This document shows positions 17,875 through 26,058 of a stretch of DNA of 64,000 nucleotides, piece by piece. How positions within the stretch are numbered: the stretch's first letter is position 1; the number at the start of each line of letters is the position of its first letter. A program made the translations under genes and the position numbers. This stretch comes from Vagococcus fluvialis (GTDB lineage Bacteria > Bacillota > Bacilli > Lactobacillales > Vagococcaceae): positions 1-64,000 of the forward strand of contig NZ_QPJV01000010.1 of NCBI RefSeq assembly GCF_003337315.1. The letters are read 5' to 3'. The notes under the pieces were generated by a model that saw only the letters and a program-made list of their open reading frames with translations, searched no databases and was not told where the DNA came from.

Positions 17875-18009
17875 GTGGATTGTTTTGCTGAAAAATTTGT
17901 TACTGCTAAATATCCATTATTAAGTGGTCCACGAACATCAGGGGACGGTTATTATGAAGCAGTCGTACAAGACCCAGAAGAAAATTTAATAGAATTAACA
18001 ACGGATTAG
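17875..18009 (+). pseudogene. Glyoxalase/VOC-family C-terminal remnant
   Basis: Forty-four codons ending at TAG 18007-18009 read as the tail of a vicinal-oxygen-chelate protein: SGPRTSGDGYYEAVVQDP followed by EENLIELTTD, where the last Glu is a metal-ligand position in the family. No start or N-terminal domain precedes it; it directly abuts the oppA relic. Confidence 0.75.
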
Positions 18010-18040
18010 ATACTTTGATTAAATTCAAAGTATTTTTTTG
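18010..18040 (+). terminator. Terminator before nan operon
   Basis: ATACTTTGA / TCAAAGTAT stem with a six-base loop and T7 tail. Confidence 0.88.
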
Positions 18041-18074
18041 TTGTTTTATGAAAATAATTTTCTTTTAAAATATA

Positions 18075-18123
18075 TTGATAAAATTATTTTCTTGTGTTAT
18101 ATTTTTAACTGAAAGCGATAACA
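18075..18123 (+). promoter_or_regulatory. nan operon promoter with CcpA cre site
   Basis: TTGATA (18075-18080), a 17-bp spacer and TATATT (18098-18103) form the promoter. TGAAAGCGATAACA at 18110-18123 fits the cre consensus TGNAANCGNWNNCA at every defined position and sits over the likely start of transcription, so CcpA should repress the operon when preferred sugars are present. Confidence 0.85.
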
Positions 18124-18141
18124 ATGATTGGAGGGAGTAAA

Positions 18142-19110
18142 TTGATTGAAAATATATCTCTTGAAGAACTTGAAAAATATTTAGGGAAAAGAGATACTCC
18201 GAAAGATTTTAAAGAATTTTGGAATTCGCAAATAAAAAAAGTTGGTACTATAACTGAATATAAAGTAAACAAAAAGAATTTTGATGTAGACTTTGTAGAT
18301 TGTTCTGATTTAACTTTTAAAAGTTTAAATGGTTCGTTGATTTATGCAAAATATTTGAAGCCTAAAACAAAAAATAAAGTACCAGTTCTTTTTCATTTTC
18401 ATGGTTATCAAGGAAGAAGTAGTGATTGGTCAGAGTATTTTAAATATATTTTAGCAGGATTTGCAGTTGTGGCGATGGATGTTAGAGGTCAAGCAGGTCA
18501 GTCGACAGATTGTGGCATTTTTTCAGGTAATACAGTTAAGGGACAACTGATAAGAGGTATGACTGAAGGAAGAGAAAATCTATTTTTTAAAGAAATTTTC
18601 TTAGATGTCTATCAATTAATAGAGTTAGTAGCAAACTTTGATGAAATTGATGAAAAAAATATGATTACACTAGGAGCTTCTCAAGGAGGAGCATTAGCAA
18701 TAATCGGAGGTGCTTTAAATCCTAAAATCAATAAAATTATAAGTATCTATCCATTTTTATCAGATTTTAAAAGAGTTTTAGATTTAAAATTAACCTGTGA
18801 ACCTTATGATGAATTATTTAGATATTTTAAATATACAGATCCTTTGTATAGAACAGAGGATTCCGTTTTAAAAGCTTTAGATTATATTGATGTAAAAAAT
18901 TTTGCTACTTTTATTAAGGGAGATTTAAAGCTTATAACTGGCTTAAGAGATGAAATTTGTGCACCTTCTACACAGTATGCTTTTTACAATAGGGTAGAAG
19001 GGAAAAAAGAACATCTTATTTTACCAGAGTATGGTCATGAAGCTTTGAATGTAGAAATGAATGATTTAATAATGAATTGGATAACAGGTGGGAGAATTGG
19101 AGAGAATTAA
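18142..19110 (+). CDS. Acetylesterase, AXE1/cephalosporin-C deacetylase family
   Basis: A 322-residue alpha/beta hydrolase with nucleophile motif GASQGG (Ser about 180), oxyanion sequence [13 protein letters not shown], acid Asp in [10 protein letters not shown] and catalytic His in PEYGHEA. The family removes acetyl groups from sugars; heading a sialic acid operon it probably de-O-acetylates sialic acids, as suggested for the streptococcal nan-linked homologue. TTG 18142 with GGAGGGAG at 18130-18137 is preferred over ATG 18124, which overlaps the cre site and lacks a ribosome site. Cytoplasmic, no signal peptide. Confidence 0.85.
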   Translation: MIENISLEELEKYLGKRDTPKDFKEFWNSQIKKVGTITEYKVNKKNFDVDFVDCSDLTFKSLNGSLIYAKYLKPKTKNKVPVLFHFHGYQGRSSDWSEYFKYILAGFAVVAMDVRGQAGQSTDCGIFSGNTVKGQLIRGMTEGRENLFFKEIFLDVYQLIELVANFDEIDEKNMITLGASQGGALAIIGGALNPKINKIISIYPFLSDFKRVLDLKLTCEPYDELFRYFKYTDPLYRTEDSVLKALDYIDVKNFATFIKGDLKLITGLRDEICAPSTQYAFYNRVEGKKEHLILPEYGHEALNVEMNDLIMNWITGGRIGEN

Positions 19111-19111
19111 A

Positions 19112-19804
19112 ATGAAAATTTTAGAAGAAATAAATAAAGGCTTAATAGTATCATGTCAAGCCCTAGAAAACGAACCTTTGCATAGCTCATTTATTATGTC
19201 AAGAATGGCAAGAGCAGCAAAAGAGTCTGGTGCAATAGGTATAAGAGCAAATTCTGTAGTAGATATTCAGGCAATAAAAGACACTATTTCTTTACCAATT
19301 ATTGGAATAATTAAGCAAGAATACTCTGACAGTGATGTATTTATTACGCCAACTTTAAAAGAAGTAAGAGCAGTTTGTGCAACTGGAGTAGAGATAGTTG
19401 CAATGGATGCAACAGTTAGGAAAAGACCGAATGATGAGAAATTAGATGAGATTGTTTCTATCATACGAGATGAATATCCAGATGTTTTACTAATGGCTGA
19501 TTCAGCAAGTTTAGCAGATGTTGCTTACGCAGAAGAATTAGGTTTTGATTTTATTGGAACAACACTTTACGGGTATACAGAAGATACTAAAGGAGAAAAC
19601 ATAGCTGATAATGATTTCAAACATTTGAAAGATGTGCTGAATCAAACCAAGCTTCCAGTAATTGTAGAAGGGAAGATCGATACTCCGCAAAAAGCTAGGA
19701 GAGCCATTGAATTAGGAGGATATAGTGTTGTTTGTGGTGGGGCGATTACAAGACCACAAGAAATAACTAAACGTTTTATTGATGAAATCGAACAAATTAA
19801 GTAA
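19112..19804 (+). CDS. nanE: N-acetylmannosamine-6-phosphate 2-epimerase
   Basis: NanE (230 residues) converts ManNAc-6-P to GlcNAc-6-P in sialic acid catabolism. TIM-barrel motifs: [11 protein letters not shown] near the start, [54 protein letters not shown] and [14 protein letters not shown] at 19088 would add eight residues but lies within the end of the esterase gene; ATG 19112 has GGAGAG upstream. Confidence 0.97.
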   Translation: MKILEEINKGLIVSCQALENEPLHSSFIMSRMARAAKESGAIGIRANSVVDIQAIKDTISLPIIGIIKQEYSDSDVFITPTLKEVRAVCATGVEIVAMDATVRKRPNDEKLDEIVSIIRDEYPDVLLMADSASLADVAYAEELGFDFIGTTLYGYTEDTKGENIADNDFKHLKDVLNQTKLPVIVEGKIDTPQKARRAIELGGYSVVCGGAITRPQEITKRFIDEIEQIK

Positions 19805-19818
19805 GGGGTGGGGAAATA

Positions 19819-20712
19819 ATGGAATTAAAAACAAAGAAAAAAAAATTTGGAGAAGAATTTAAAGAATCATTAACAGGTTATTTATTTGTGGGGCCTCAAT
19901 TAATATTATTCTTATTATTTATTGTATATCCAGTTTTTGAAGGCTTTAAAATGAGTCTTTATAGACAAACTTATACAGAGGATATTTTTGTTGGTTTAGA
20001 TAATTATAAGGAATTATTTGCAGATCCAGTTTTTATGAAATCAGTTTTTAATACCGTCATATTTGTTGTAGCCATTGTTTTTTTAACTATCGTATTTGGG
20101 TTATTTGTTGCTACAACAGTTTACGATAAATCATCGAAGTATATCTCTTTTATACGAGGTAGTTTTTATTTACCTGTTATGGTATCTATGGTAGTTATGA
20201 GTATGGTGTGGAATTTTTTATTAAATCCAGCTAACGGATTAATCAGTTATTTACTTGGAAATGCGGGTGTTGAAGAAGTTAATCTTTTGGGAAGTTCTAC
20301 TTGGGTAATGCCTACTATTATTTTCGTTACATTTGTTGGAAATGTTGGGCAGTCTATTATCTTATATATTGCAGCTATGATTGGTATTCCAGAAGATTAT
20401 TTCGAAGCAGCCCAAATTGATGGTGCTACGAGATGGCAAAGAATGACCAAAATACTTGTTCCACTAGTAAGACCTACGACTCTTTATTTGATAGTTATTA
20501 ACATTATTGCTGTGTTAAAAATATTTGTCGTAATTCAGTTATTAACAGGTGGCGGACCTAATAATTCTTCAGTTACTATGATGTATTATTTATATCAAAA
20601 TGCGTTTGTTTATAACAATACAGGTGTAGCAGCAGCAGTAGGAGTTATCATGTTTATTGTGGCTTTACTACTTTCAGTTCCACAGTTTAAAGCATTTGGA
20701 GATAAAAAATAA
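19819..20712 (+). CDS. Sialic acid ABC importer, permease 1
   Basis: A 297-residue permease of the MalF/UgpA family with six TM helices and the cytoplasmic EAA loop (EDYFEAAQIDGATRWQRMTKILVPLVRP). With the next two genes it forms a SatABC-like importer that brings sialic acid in. It begins 14 bases after nanE. No ATPase gene accompanies it, so a shared MsmK-type ATPase encoded elsewhere is inferred. Confidence 0.92.
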   Translation: MELKTKKKKFGEEFKESLTGYLFVGPQLILFLLFIVYPVFEGFKMSLYRQTYTEDIFVGLDNYKELFADPVFMKSVFNTVIFVVAIVFLTIVFGLFVATTVYDKSSKYISFIRGSFYLPVMVSMVVMSMVWNFLLNPANGLISYLLGNAGVEEVNLLGSSTWVMPTIIFVTFVGNVGQSIILYIAAMIGIPEDYFEAAQIDGATRWQRMTKILVPLVRPTTLYLIVINIIAVLKIFVVIQLLTGGGPNNSSVTMMYYLYQNAFVYNNTGVAAAVGVIMFIVALLLSVPQFKAFGDKK

Positions 20713-20724
20713 GGAGGGTGAATA

Positions 20725-21567
20725 ATGAAAGCGTTTAAACGATTTAAAGCTATGGAACGTTATGACAAAATAACGAATATTATTGTTTTTATCTTAGCGT
20801 TGTTGAGCTTGTTTCCTATTTATTGGTTGATTACCAATTCATTTAAAACATCTGCAGATATTTATAAAATGCCACCAGAGATACTTCCTAAAAGTTTATA
20901 CTTAGGGAATTTTAAGGAACTATTCCAGAATCAACCTGCATTAAAGTGGACGTTTAATAGTTTCTTTGTATCGATTGTAACAACGATTTTGAGTGTTATT
21001 TTATCATCAGCAGCAGCTTATGCTTTTGCAAAATTAAATTTTAAAGGAAAAAAGATTTTGTTTGCAATGTTTATAGCATCTTTAATGGTTCCAAAAGAAA
21101 CTTTTATTGTTCCGTTGTTTAAGATAGTAGTAGCTTTTGACTGGGTGGATACATATCAGTCATTAATTATACCTAACTTAGCTATGTGCTTTGGTGTGTT
21201 TATGTTGAAATCATTCTTTGAATCAATACCTGATTCTATTAGAGAATCTGCAAAATTAGACGGCGCAAGCGAATGGTACATTTTTTGGAAACTAATGCTA
21301 CCTATTGCAAAACCAGGGATTGGCGCATTATTTATTTTAAACTTTGTCACATTTTGGAATGACTATCTATGGCAATTACTTATGGCGAGAAGTAAGGGGA
21401 TGAATACCTTAACTGTAGGAGTTGCAGGACTAATGCAGGAAATTAATCCTAATATTGGTTTGAGAGTAGCAGGTGCAGCTGTAGCCGCTCTACCAATGAT
21501 TATTGTGTTTATTATGTTCCAAAAATATTTTACTAAAGGAATAGCAGCGGGAGCTGTAAAAGAATAA
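20725..21567 (+). CDS. Sialic acid ABC importer, permease 2
   Basis: A 280-residue MalG/UgpE-type permease: six TM helices, EAA loop IPDSIRESAKLDGASEWYIFWKLMLP and a cytoplasmic tail KGIAAGAVKE typical of the family. AAGGAGGG lies upstream and it follows permease 1 by 12 bases. It pairs with permease 1 to form the channel. Confidence 0.92.
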   Translation: MKAFKRFKAMERYDKITNIIVFILALLSLFPIYWLITNSFKTSADIYKMPPEILPKSLYLGNFKELFQNQPALKWTFNSFFVSIVTTILSVILSSAAAYAFAKLNFKGKKILFAMFIASLMVPKETFIVPLFKIVVAFDWVDTYQSLIIPNLAMCFGVFMLKSFFESIPDSIRESAKLDGASEWYIFWKLMLPIAKPGIGALFILNFVTFWNDYLWQLLMARSKGMNTLTVGVAGLMQEINPNIGLRVAGAAVAALPMIIVFIMFQKYFTKGIAAGAVKE

Positions 21568-21580
21568 AGGAGAGAAGAAA

Positions 21581-22945
21581 ATGAAGAAAAAAGTATTAAG
21601 CACGTTATTAGTTGTTGGAGCGGTAGGATTATTACTTACTGGTTGCGGTAAAGGAAAAGAAGAAAAAAATAAAGAAGTTGCTAAAGGTGAGTCACAAGAA
21701 ATTGAAGTGTGGCTAACACCACAATGGAAAGGTATCCAGGATCCATCAGAAGAAGGAGCTGATTATGATAGTTTCTTTAAAGAGGCTGCTAAACGATATA
21801 ATGAGAAAAACCCTGATGTTAAAGTTAATGTGCAAGTTATTCCTGGAGAACAGCGATCTGACAAATTAAGTGTAGCTATTCAAACGAAAACATTACCAGA
21901 TGTATTTTTTGACTCAAGTTTTGCTTTAAGTGAATATGCTCATATGGGTGTTTTAGCACCATTAGACGATATTGTGGATGAGGAAAGCCAAAAAGATATT
22001 GCACCAGCTATTTGGGATAACGTTACAATCAATGATAATGTATATTTCTATCCATTTGGTCATAATCCTGGAACATTAGCATATAATGCAGATATGTTTA
22101 AGGAAGCAGGCTTAGACAAATATGTTGGTGGTGAACATGATATTATTACTTGGAGTTTGGATGATTTTTCAACAATCTTAAAAACGTTAAAAGAAAAAAA
22201 TAGTGATGTAGCACCTATGGGATTATTCGCTAAGAATAATCAAGGTGATACTTGGAATATGTCTTATATGAGAATGTTTGGAAACCCATTTTTCGATAAA
22301 GAAGGAAATATTGTCGTTAATGAAGAAACTGGTGAAAAAGCATTGACATTTATCAATGATATTAGAGAAAAAGGATATACAACAAAGGGTGCAGAATCAT
22401 TAACAAGTAACGATGTAAATGCGATGTTCCAAAATAAACAAACAGCTATTAACTTTACAAATAGTGTTCTATTTTCAGGAATTCAAAAAGATATGAGTGA
22501 TGGGAAAGTAGAAAAATTTGATATGCGATTAGCGAATATCCCAGGTGAGAAAAAACCAGTGTCATTCACTTATGTAACAAGTTCTGTTGTATTTAATACA
22601 GGTGATGAAGGTAAGATGGCAGCAGCAAAAGATTTTGTTAAGTTCTATTCTACAGATCCTGAATTAGTGAAGGCATCTAAAAATACACTTCCAGTAAGAG
22701 AAAGTGTATCAAAAGAAGTATCATCAGAATTACCATATCTTGAAGCCTACAATAAAAATTCTGATAATGTTATCAACTTTTCTAACAATACGCCAGGTTA
22801 TGCAGAGTTAAGAAATGCTTTCTTCCCGGAATTACAAGCTGTGTTTACAGGTGCCAAAACTCCTAAAGAAGCTTTGGACAATTTTACAGAGCAAGGAAAT
22901 AGAATTATAGAAACAAATAAAAGTAAATCAGTAATTTTAAAGTAA
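21581..22945 (+). CDS. Sialic acid ABC importer, substrate-binding lipoprotein
   Basis: A 454-residue family-1 sugar-binding lipoprotein: signal peptide with lipobox LLTGC (Cys about 22), then the two-lobed fold (IEVWLTPQWKG, DVFFDSSFALSEYA, FYPFGHNPGTLAYN). The nan context and its similarity in layout to streptococcal SatA suggest sialic acid as ligand; other acetylated sugars are possible. Anchored outside the membrane beside the two permeases. Confidence 0.92.
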   Translation: MKKKVLSTLLVVGAVGLLLTGCGKGKEEKNKEVAKGESQEIEVWLTPQWKGIQDPSEEGADYDSFFKEAAKRYNEKNPDVKVNVQVIPGEQRSDKLSVAIQTKTLPDVFFDSSFALSEYAHMGVLAPLDDIVDEESQKDIAPAIWDNVTINDNVYFYPFGHNPGTLAYNADMFKEAGLDKYVGGEHDIITWSLDDFSTILKTLKEKNSDVAPMGLFAKNNQGDTWNMSYMRMFGNPFFDKEGNIVVNEETGEKALTFINDIREKGYTTKGAESLTSNDVNAMFQNKQTAINFTNSVLFSGIQKDMSDGKVEKFDMRLANIPGEKKPVSFTYVTSSVVFNTGDEGKMAAAKDFVKFYSTDPELVKASKNTLPVRESVSKEVSSELPYLEAYNKNSDNVINFSNNTPGYAELRNAFFPELQAVFTGAKTPKEALDNFTEQGNRIIETNKSKSVILK

Positions 22946-22954
22946 GGTGAGCAC

Positions 22955-23395
22955 ATGTTAAAAACAAGTTTAAAGTCACTTGATCAAAGTGAAAAAATAT
23001 ATTCTCTCTTACCAACCATTAGAGGTTTCATTGATTCACTGTCTTCATTTGAAGTGAAACAAGTTAAAATAAATGAAAATATACGTGCTAATTTTTTAGA
23101 ATACGATACCGCAACAAGAGATGAAAGAGTTTGGGAAGCACACAAAGTAGATTTTGATTTGCATTATATGTATGACGGAGAAGAAATGATAGATTTAGCT
23201 GATCCTAATCATATGAAAAAAGAGGACTACCACGAAGAAGATGATTATTATCTTCTTCATGGTGTCGAAGAAGAGATAGTTATTTTAAAAGCAGGTGAAT
23301 TGCTCTTATTAACCCCAAATGAACCTCATCGTACTGGAATTAGAACAACGAAAAAGAAAGTCCGAAAAATAGTTTTTAAGATTAGGGTGTTGTGA
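22955..23395 (+). CDS. YhcH/YjgK/YiaL family, probable sialic acid anomerase
   Basis: A 146-residue cupin-like protein of the DUF386 (YhcH) family. Conserved features are the HKVDFDLHYMYDGEE segment, the metal-site Glu/His residues and LTPNEPHRTGI near the C-terminus. E. coli YhcH (NanQ) speeds anomer conversion of sialic acid, which fits its place here. GGTGAG lies 6 bases before ATG, and nanK follows after 1 base. Confidence 0.9.
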   Translation: MLKTSLKSLDQSEKIYSLLPTIRGFIDSLSSFEVKQVKINENIRANFLEYDTATRDERVWEAHKVDFDLHYMYDGEEMIDLADPNHMKKEDYHEEDDYYLLHGVEEEIVILKAGELLLLTPNEPHRTGIRTTKKKVRKIVFKIRVL

Positions 23396-23396
23396 T

Positions 23397-24275
23397 ATGA
23401 AAGGCTATTTATGTATTGATATTGGTGGAACAACTATAAAGTCAGGAATTTTTAACGCTGACGGAAATATATTAGAAAAATTTCCGCTTCTCAAGACTAA
23501 TAATGCAGACGAAAGTCTAAATATAGTTAATTCTGTTAAATATTTGATAAAAAAAAGTAGAGACCAATATAATGTTCAAGGAGTATGTATTTCAACTGCT
23601 GGTGTCGTTGATCCAAATGAAGGTGAAGTTGTTTATGCAGGATATACAATACCTAATTATTCTAATACACCTCTAAAAAAAATGGTTGAAAAAGAATTCA
23701 ATATACCGTGTGAAGTTGAGAATGATGTTAATGCAGCTTGTCTAGGGGAATTATGGAAGGGAAGTCTTAGAAATATAGCCAATGGTATTTGTTTAACTGT
23801 TGGGACAGGAATTGGTGGATCAATATTAATTGATAGTAAGATTCAACACGGTGTTGGTTTCACAGCTGGTGAAGTTGGTTATCTTAAGGTTAACGGAAGT
23901 AATTACCAGGATATTGCCTCAACGACATTTCTTGTAGAACAAGTATCTCGAAGGTTAGATAAAAAAATAACAGGAAAAGAAATATTTGATTTAGCAATTT
24001 CTGGTGATCAAGTCTGCATTGAAGAGATAGATAAAATGATAACTAATTTATCTATTGGATTAGTTAATATGATGTATTTACTTAATCCAGAAGTTATAGT
24101 GTTAGGTGGCGGAATTATGGCCCAAGAAGCTTACATCTCACCTTTAATTAAGAAGAAAGTAAGTATGCTAATTGAAGCAGACAGATTTAATAAAACTAAA
24201 ATTCAATTTGCTACACTTAAAAATGATGCAGGAATGATTGGGGCGTTGTATAATTTTAAGAAACGACATAGATGA
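23397..24275 (+). CDS. nanK: ROK kinase, probable N-acetylmannosamine kinase
   Basis: A 292-residue ROK-family sugar kinase that would phosphorylate ManNAc to ManNAc-6-P, feeding NanE. ATP motif DIGGTTIKSGIF at the N-terminus, active-site END in VENDVNAACLGE, second phosphate motif LTVGTGIGGSI, and GGGIMAQE near the C-terminus. The usual ROK zinc cysteines (CxCGxxGC) are absent: the region reads GEVGYLKVNGSNYQDIAS, a variant also known in other Gram-positive ManNAc kinases. Substrate is inferred from the operon. Confidence 0.88.
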   Translation: MKGYLCIDIGGTTIKSGIFNADGNILEKFPLLKTNNADESLNIVNSVKYLIKKSRDQYNVQGVCISTAGVVDPNEGEVVYAGYTIPNYSNTPLKKMVEKEFNIPCEVENDVNAACLGELWKGSLRNIANGICLTVGTGIGGSILIDSKIQHGVGFTAGEVGYLKVNGSNYQDIASTTFLVEQVSRRLDKKITGKEIFDLAISGDQVCIEEIDKMITNLSIGLVNMMYLLNPEVIVLGGGIMAQEAYISPLIKKKVSMLIEADRFNKTKIQFATLKNDAGMIGALYNFKKRHR

Positions 24276-24284
24276 GGTTGAATT

Positions 24285-25115
24285 ATGACTATTTTAGAAG
24301 AAATACAAAATAAATTTCCATCATTTTCTGAGAAAGAGAAACGAATTGCTACATACTTATTAAAAAATAATGATGTTATTAGTAATATAAATATTTCAAC
24401 TCTTGCTAAAGAAACAGAAACATCTCCATCAACCATTACAAGATTTGCTAAAAAATTAAATCAAGATGGATTTGTAGATTTAAAAATTCAATTAAGTATG
24501 TTAAAAAATAATCGTAATATGAATGAAGATCTTCATAGTGAAGTATATCATTTTTATACAAAGGTAATTGAAAATACAGAAAAAATAGTCAAAAAAAGTG
24601 ACTTAGAAATAGCAGTCAATAGCATTAAACTAGCGCCTAGAATTTTTATTTTTGGTGTGGGTAGTTCTGGATTAACAGCTTTAGAATTAACTCAGAGATT
24701 ACTTAGAATGGGATTAAATGTTATTTCAACAACAGATTCACATATGATGCTTATAACAAGTGCTATGGCAATGAAAAATGACCTTGTAATTGGTATCTCT
24801 GCCTCTGGAGAAACTGTTGAAGTGAACGATGCTGTTATGCATGCTAAAGAAAATGGAGCTAACGTATTGAGTATTACCTGTTTTCCAGAAAGTACACTAT
24901 CAAAAATTTCAGATACATCTTTAATTGCTTACAGTAGTGTTTTTGTAGATAATAAAAGATTTGTAAATTCTCAATTTGCAATTATGTATCAAATAGATGT
25001 TATTTCAACGATGCTTTTAGAAGATGAAAAATTAAATGAAAGAATGAGCCAAACAATTAAAGTGATTACAAGAGGTAATCAACACAGGGAGATAGGCAAA
25101 AATGACAAAACTTGA
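24285..25115 (+). CDS. MurR/RpiR-family regulator of the nan operon
   Basis: A 276-residue RpiR regulator: N-terminal HTH (LAKETETSPSTITRFAKKL, about 44-62) and C-terminal SIS sugar-phosphate domain (FGVGSSGLTALELTQRL, IGISASGETVEVNDAV). Such proteins sense ManNAc-6-P or GlcNAc-6-P in nan systems. It is inside the operon, overlapping nanA by 14 bases, so it is likely co-expressed with its targets. Confidence 0.92.
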   Translation: MTILEEIQNKFPSFSEKEKRIATYLLKNNDVISNINISTLAKETETSPSTITRFAKKLNQDGFVDLKIQLSMLKNNRNMNEDLHSEVYHFYTKVIENTEKIVKKSDLEIAVNSIKLAPRIFIFGVGSSGLTALELTQRLLRMGLNVISTTDSHMMLITSAMAMKNDLVIGISASGETVEVNDAVMHAKENGANVLSITCFPESTLSKISDTSLIAYSSVFVDNKRFVNSQFAIMYQIDVISTMLLEDEKLNERMSQTIKVITRGNQHREIGKNDKT

Positions 25116-26016
25116 AAAATATAAAGGAATTATTCCAGCTTTTTATGCTTGCTACGATGAAAATGGAAATATTAGTGGAGAAAGAGTCCAAGAATTAGCG
25201 AAATTTTATTTAGATAAGGGTGTTAAAGGACTTTATGTAGGTGGTAGCTCAGGTGAGTGTATCTATCAAAATGTTACAGAGAGAAAAGAAGTATTAGAAA
25301 ACGTTATGGCTGCTGTAGGTGGAAAAATGACAATTATAGCCCATGTTGCAGCACCTTCAACTAGAGATAGTGTTGAACTTGCTAAACATGCTGAAAGCTT
25401 AGGAGTAGATGCGTTAGCAGCAATTCCACCTATTTATTTTGGTTTACCAGAGTTTGCGATTAGAGATTATTGGACAGCTATGATGAATGCCTCATCATTA
25501 GATTTTATTATTTATAACATACCTCAAACAACAGGGTATGCTTTATCAGTTAACATGCTGAAAGAGATGATGTCATTTGATCAAGTTATTGGTGTAAAAA
25601 ACTCATCTATGCCTGTACAAGATATTTATCTATTTAAGCGTAATGCCGGGAAAGAGATTGTTGTTTTTAATGGTCCTGATGAGCAATTTGTTGCAGGGCG
25701 AATAATGGGTGCTGATGCTGGTATCGGTGGAACTTATGGTGTTATGCCAGAGTTATTTTTAGCTGCCAATCAAGCAATTGAAGATAGTGAAATAGAAAAA
25801 GCACAAGAAATTCAAATTATGATAGATGATATTATTTTTAAAATGTTAGAAGCTAAAGGCAATTTATATGATGTCATGAAGGCTGTTTTAGTTAAAAGAG
25901 GTATCACGATAGGCTCAGTTAGAGCACCTTTACCACGTATTACTTCAGAAGATATGTCTATTGTAGAAGAAGTCTATGGGATGATAGAATTAGCAATAAA
26001 GAAATATTCACTATAA
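25102..26016 (+). CDS. nanA: N-acetylneuraminate lyase
   Basis: A 304-residue DapA-family aldolase that splits sialic acid to ManNAc and pyruvate. Family signatures: GGSSGE (substrate binding), the tyrosine of IIYNIPQTTGY and the Schiff-base lysine in VIGVKNSSM, plus GIGGTYGVMPE. It starts inside the regulator gene (14-base overlap). Being last, it completes the path importer, NanA, NanK, NanE; nagA and nagB must lie elsewhere. Confidence 0.96.
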   Translation: MTKLEKYKGIIPAFYACYDENGNISGERVQELAKFYLDKGVKGLYVGGSSGECIYQNVTERKEVLENVMAAVGGKMTIIAHVAAPSTRDSVELAKHAESLGVDALAAIPPIYFGLPEFAIRDYWTAMMNASSLDFIIYNIPQTTGYALSVNMLKEMMSFDQVIGVKNSSMPVQDIYLFKRNAGKEIVVFNGPDEQFVAGRIMGADAGIGGTYGVMPELFLAANQAIEDSEIEKAQEIQIMIDDIIFKMLEAKGNLYDVMKAVLVKRGITIGSVRAPLPRITSEDMSIVEEVYGMIELAIKKYSL

Positions 26017-26019
26017 ACA

Positions 26020-26051
26020 AGGGAGTGTGACTTAATTTTGTCACACTCCCT
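26020..26051. repeat. Hairpin terminator, also a dispersed repeat
   Basis: GGGAGTGTGAC and GTCACACTCCC flank TTAATTTT and are followed by TTTT. The 32 bp are the exact reverse complement of 50010-50041. It lies between nanA and the convergent oppA and can terminate both. Confidence 0.88.
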
Positions 26052-26058
26052 TTTACAT

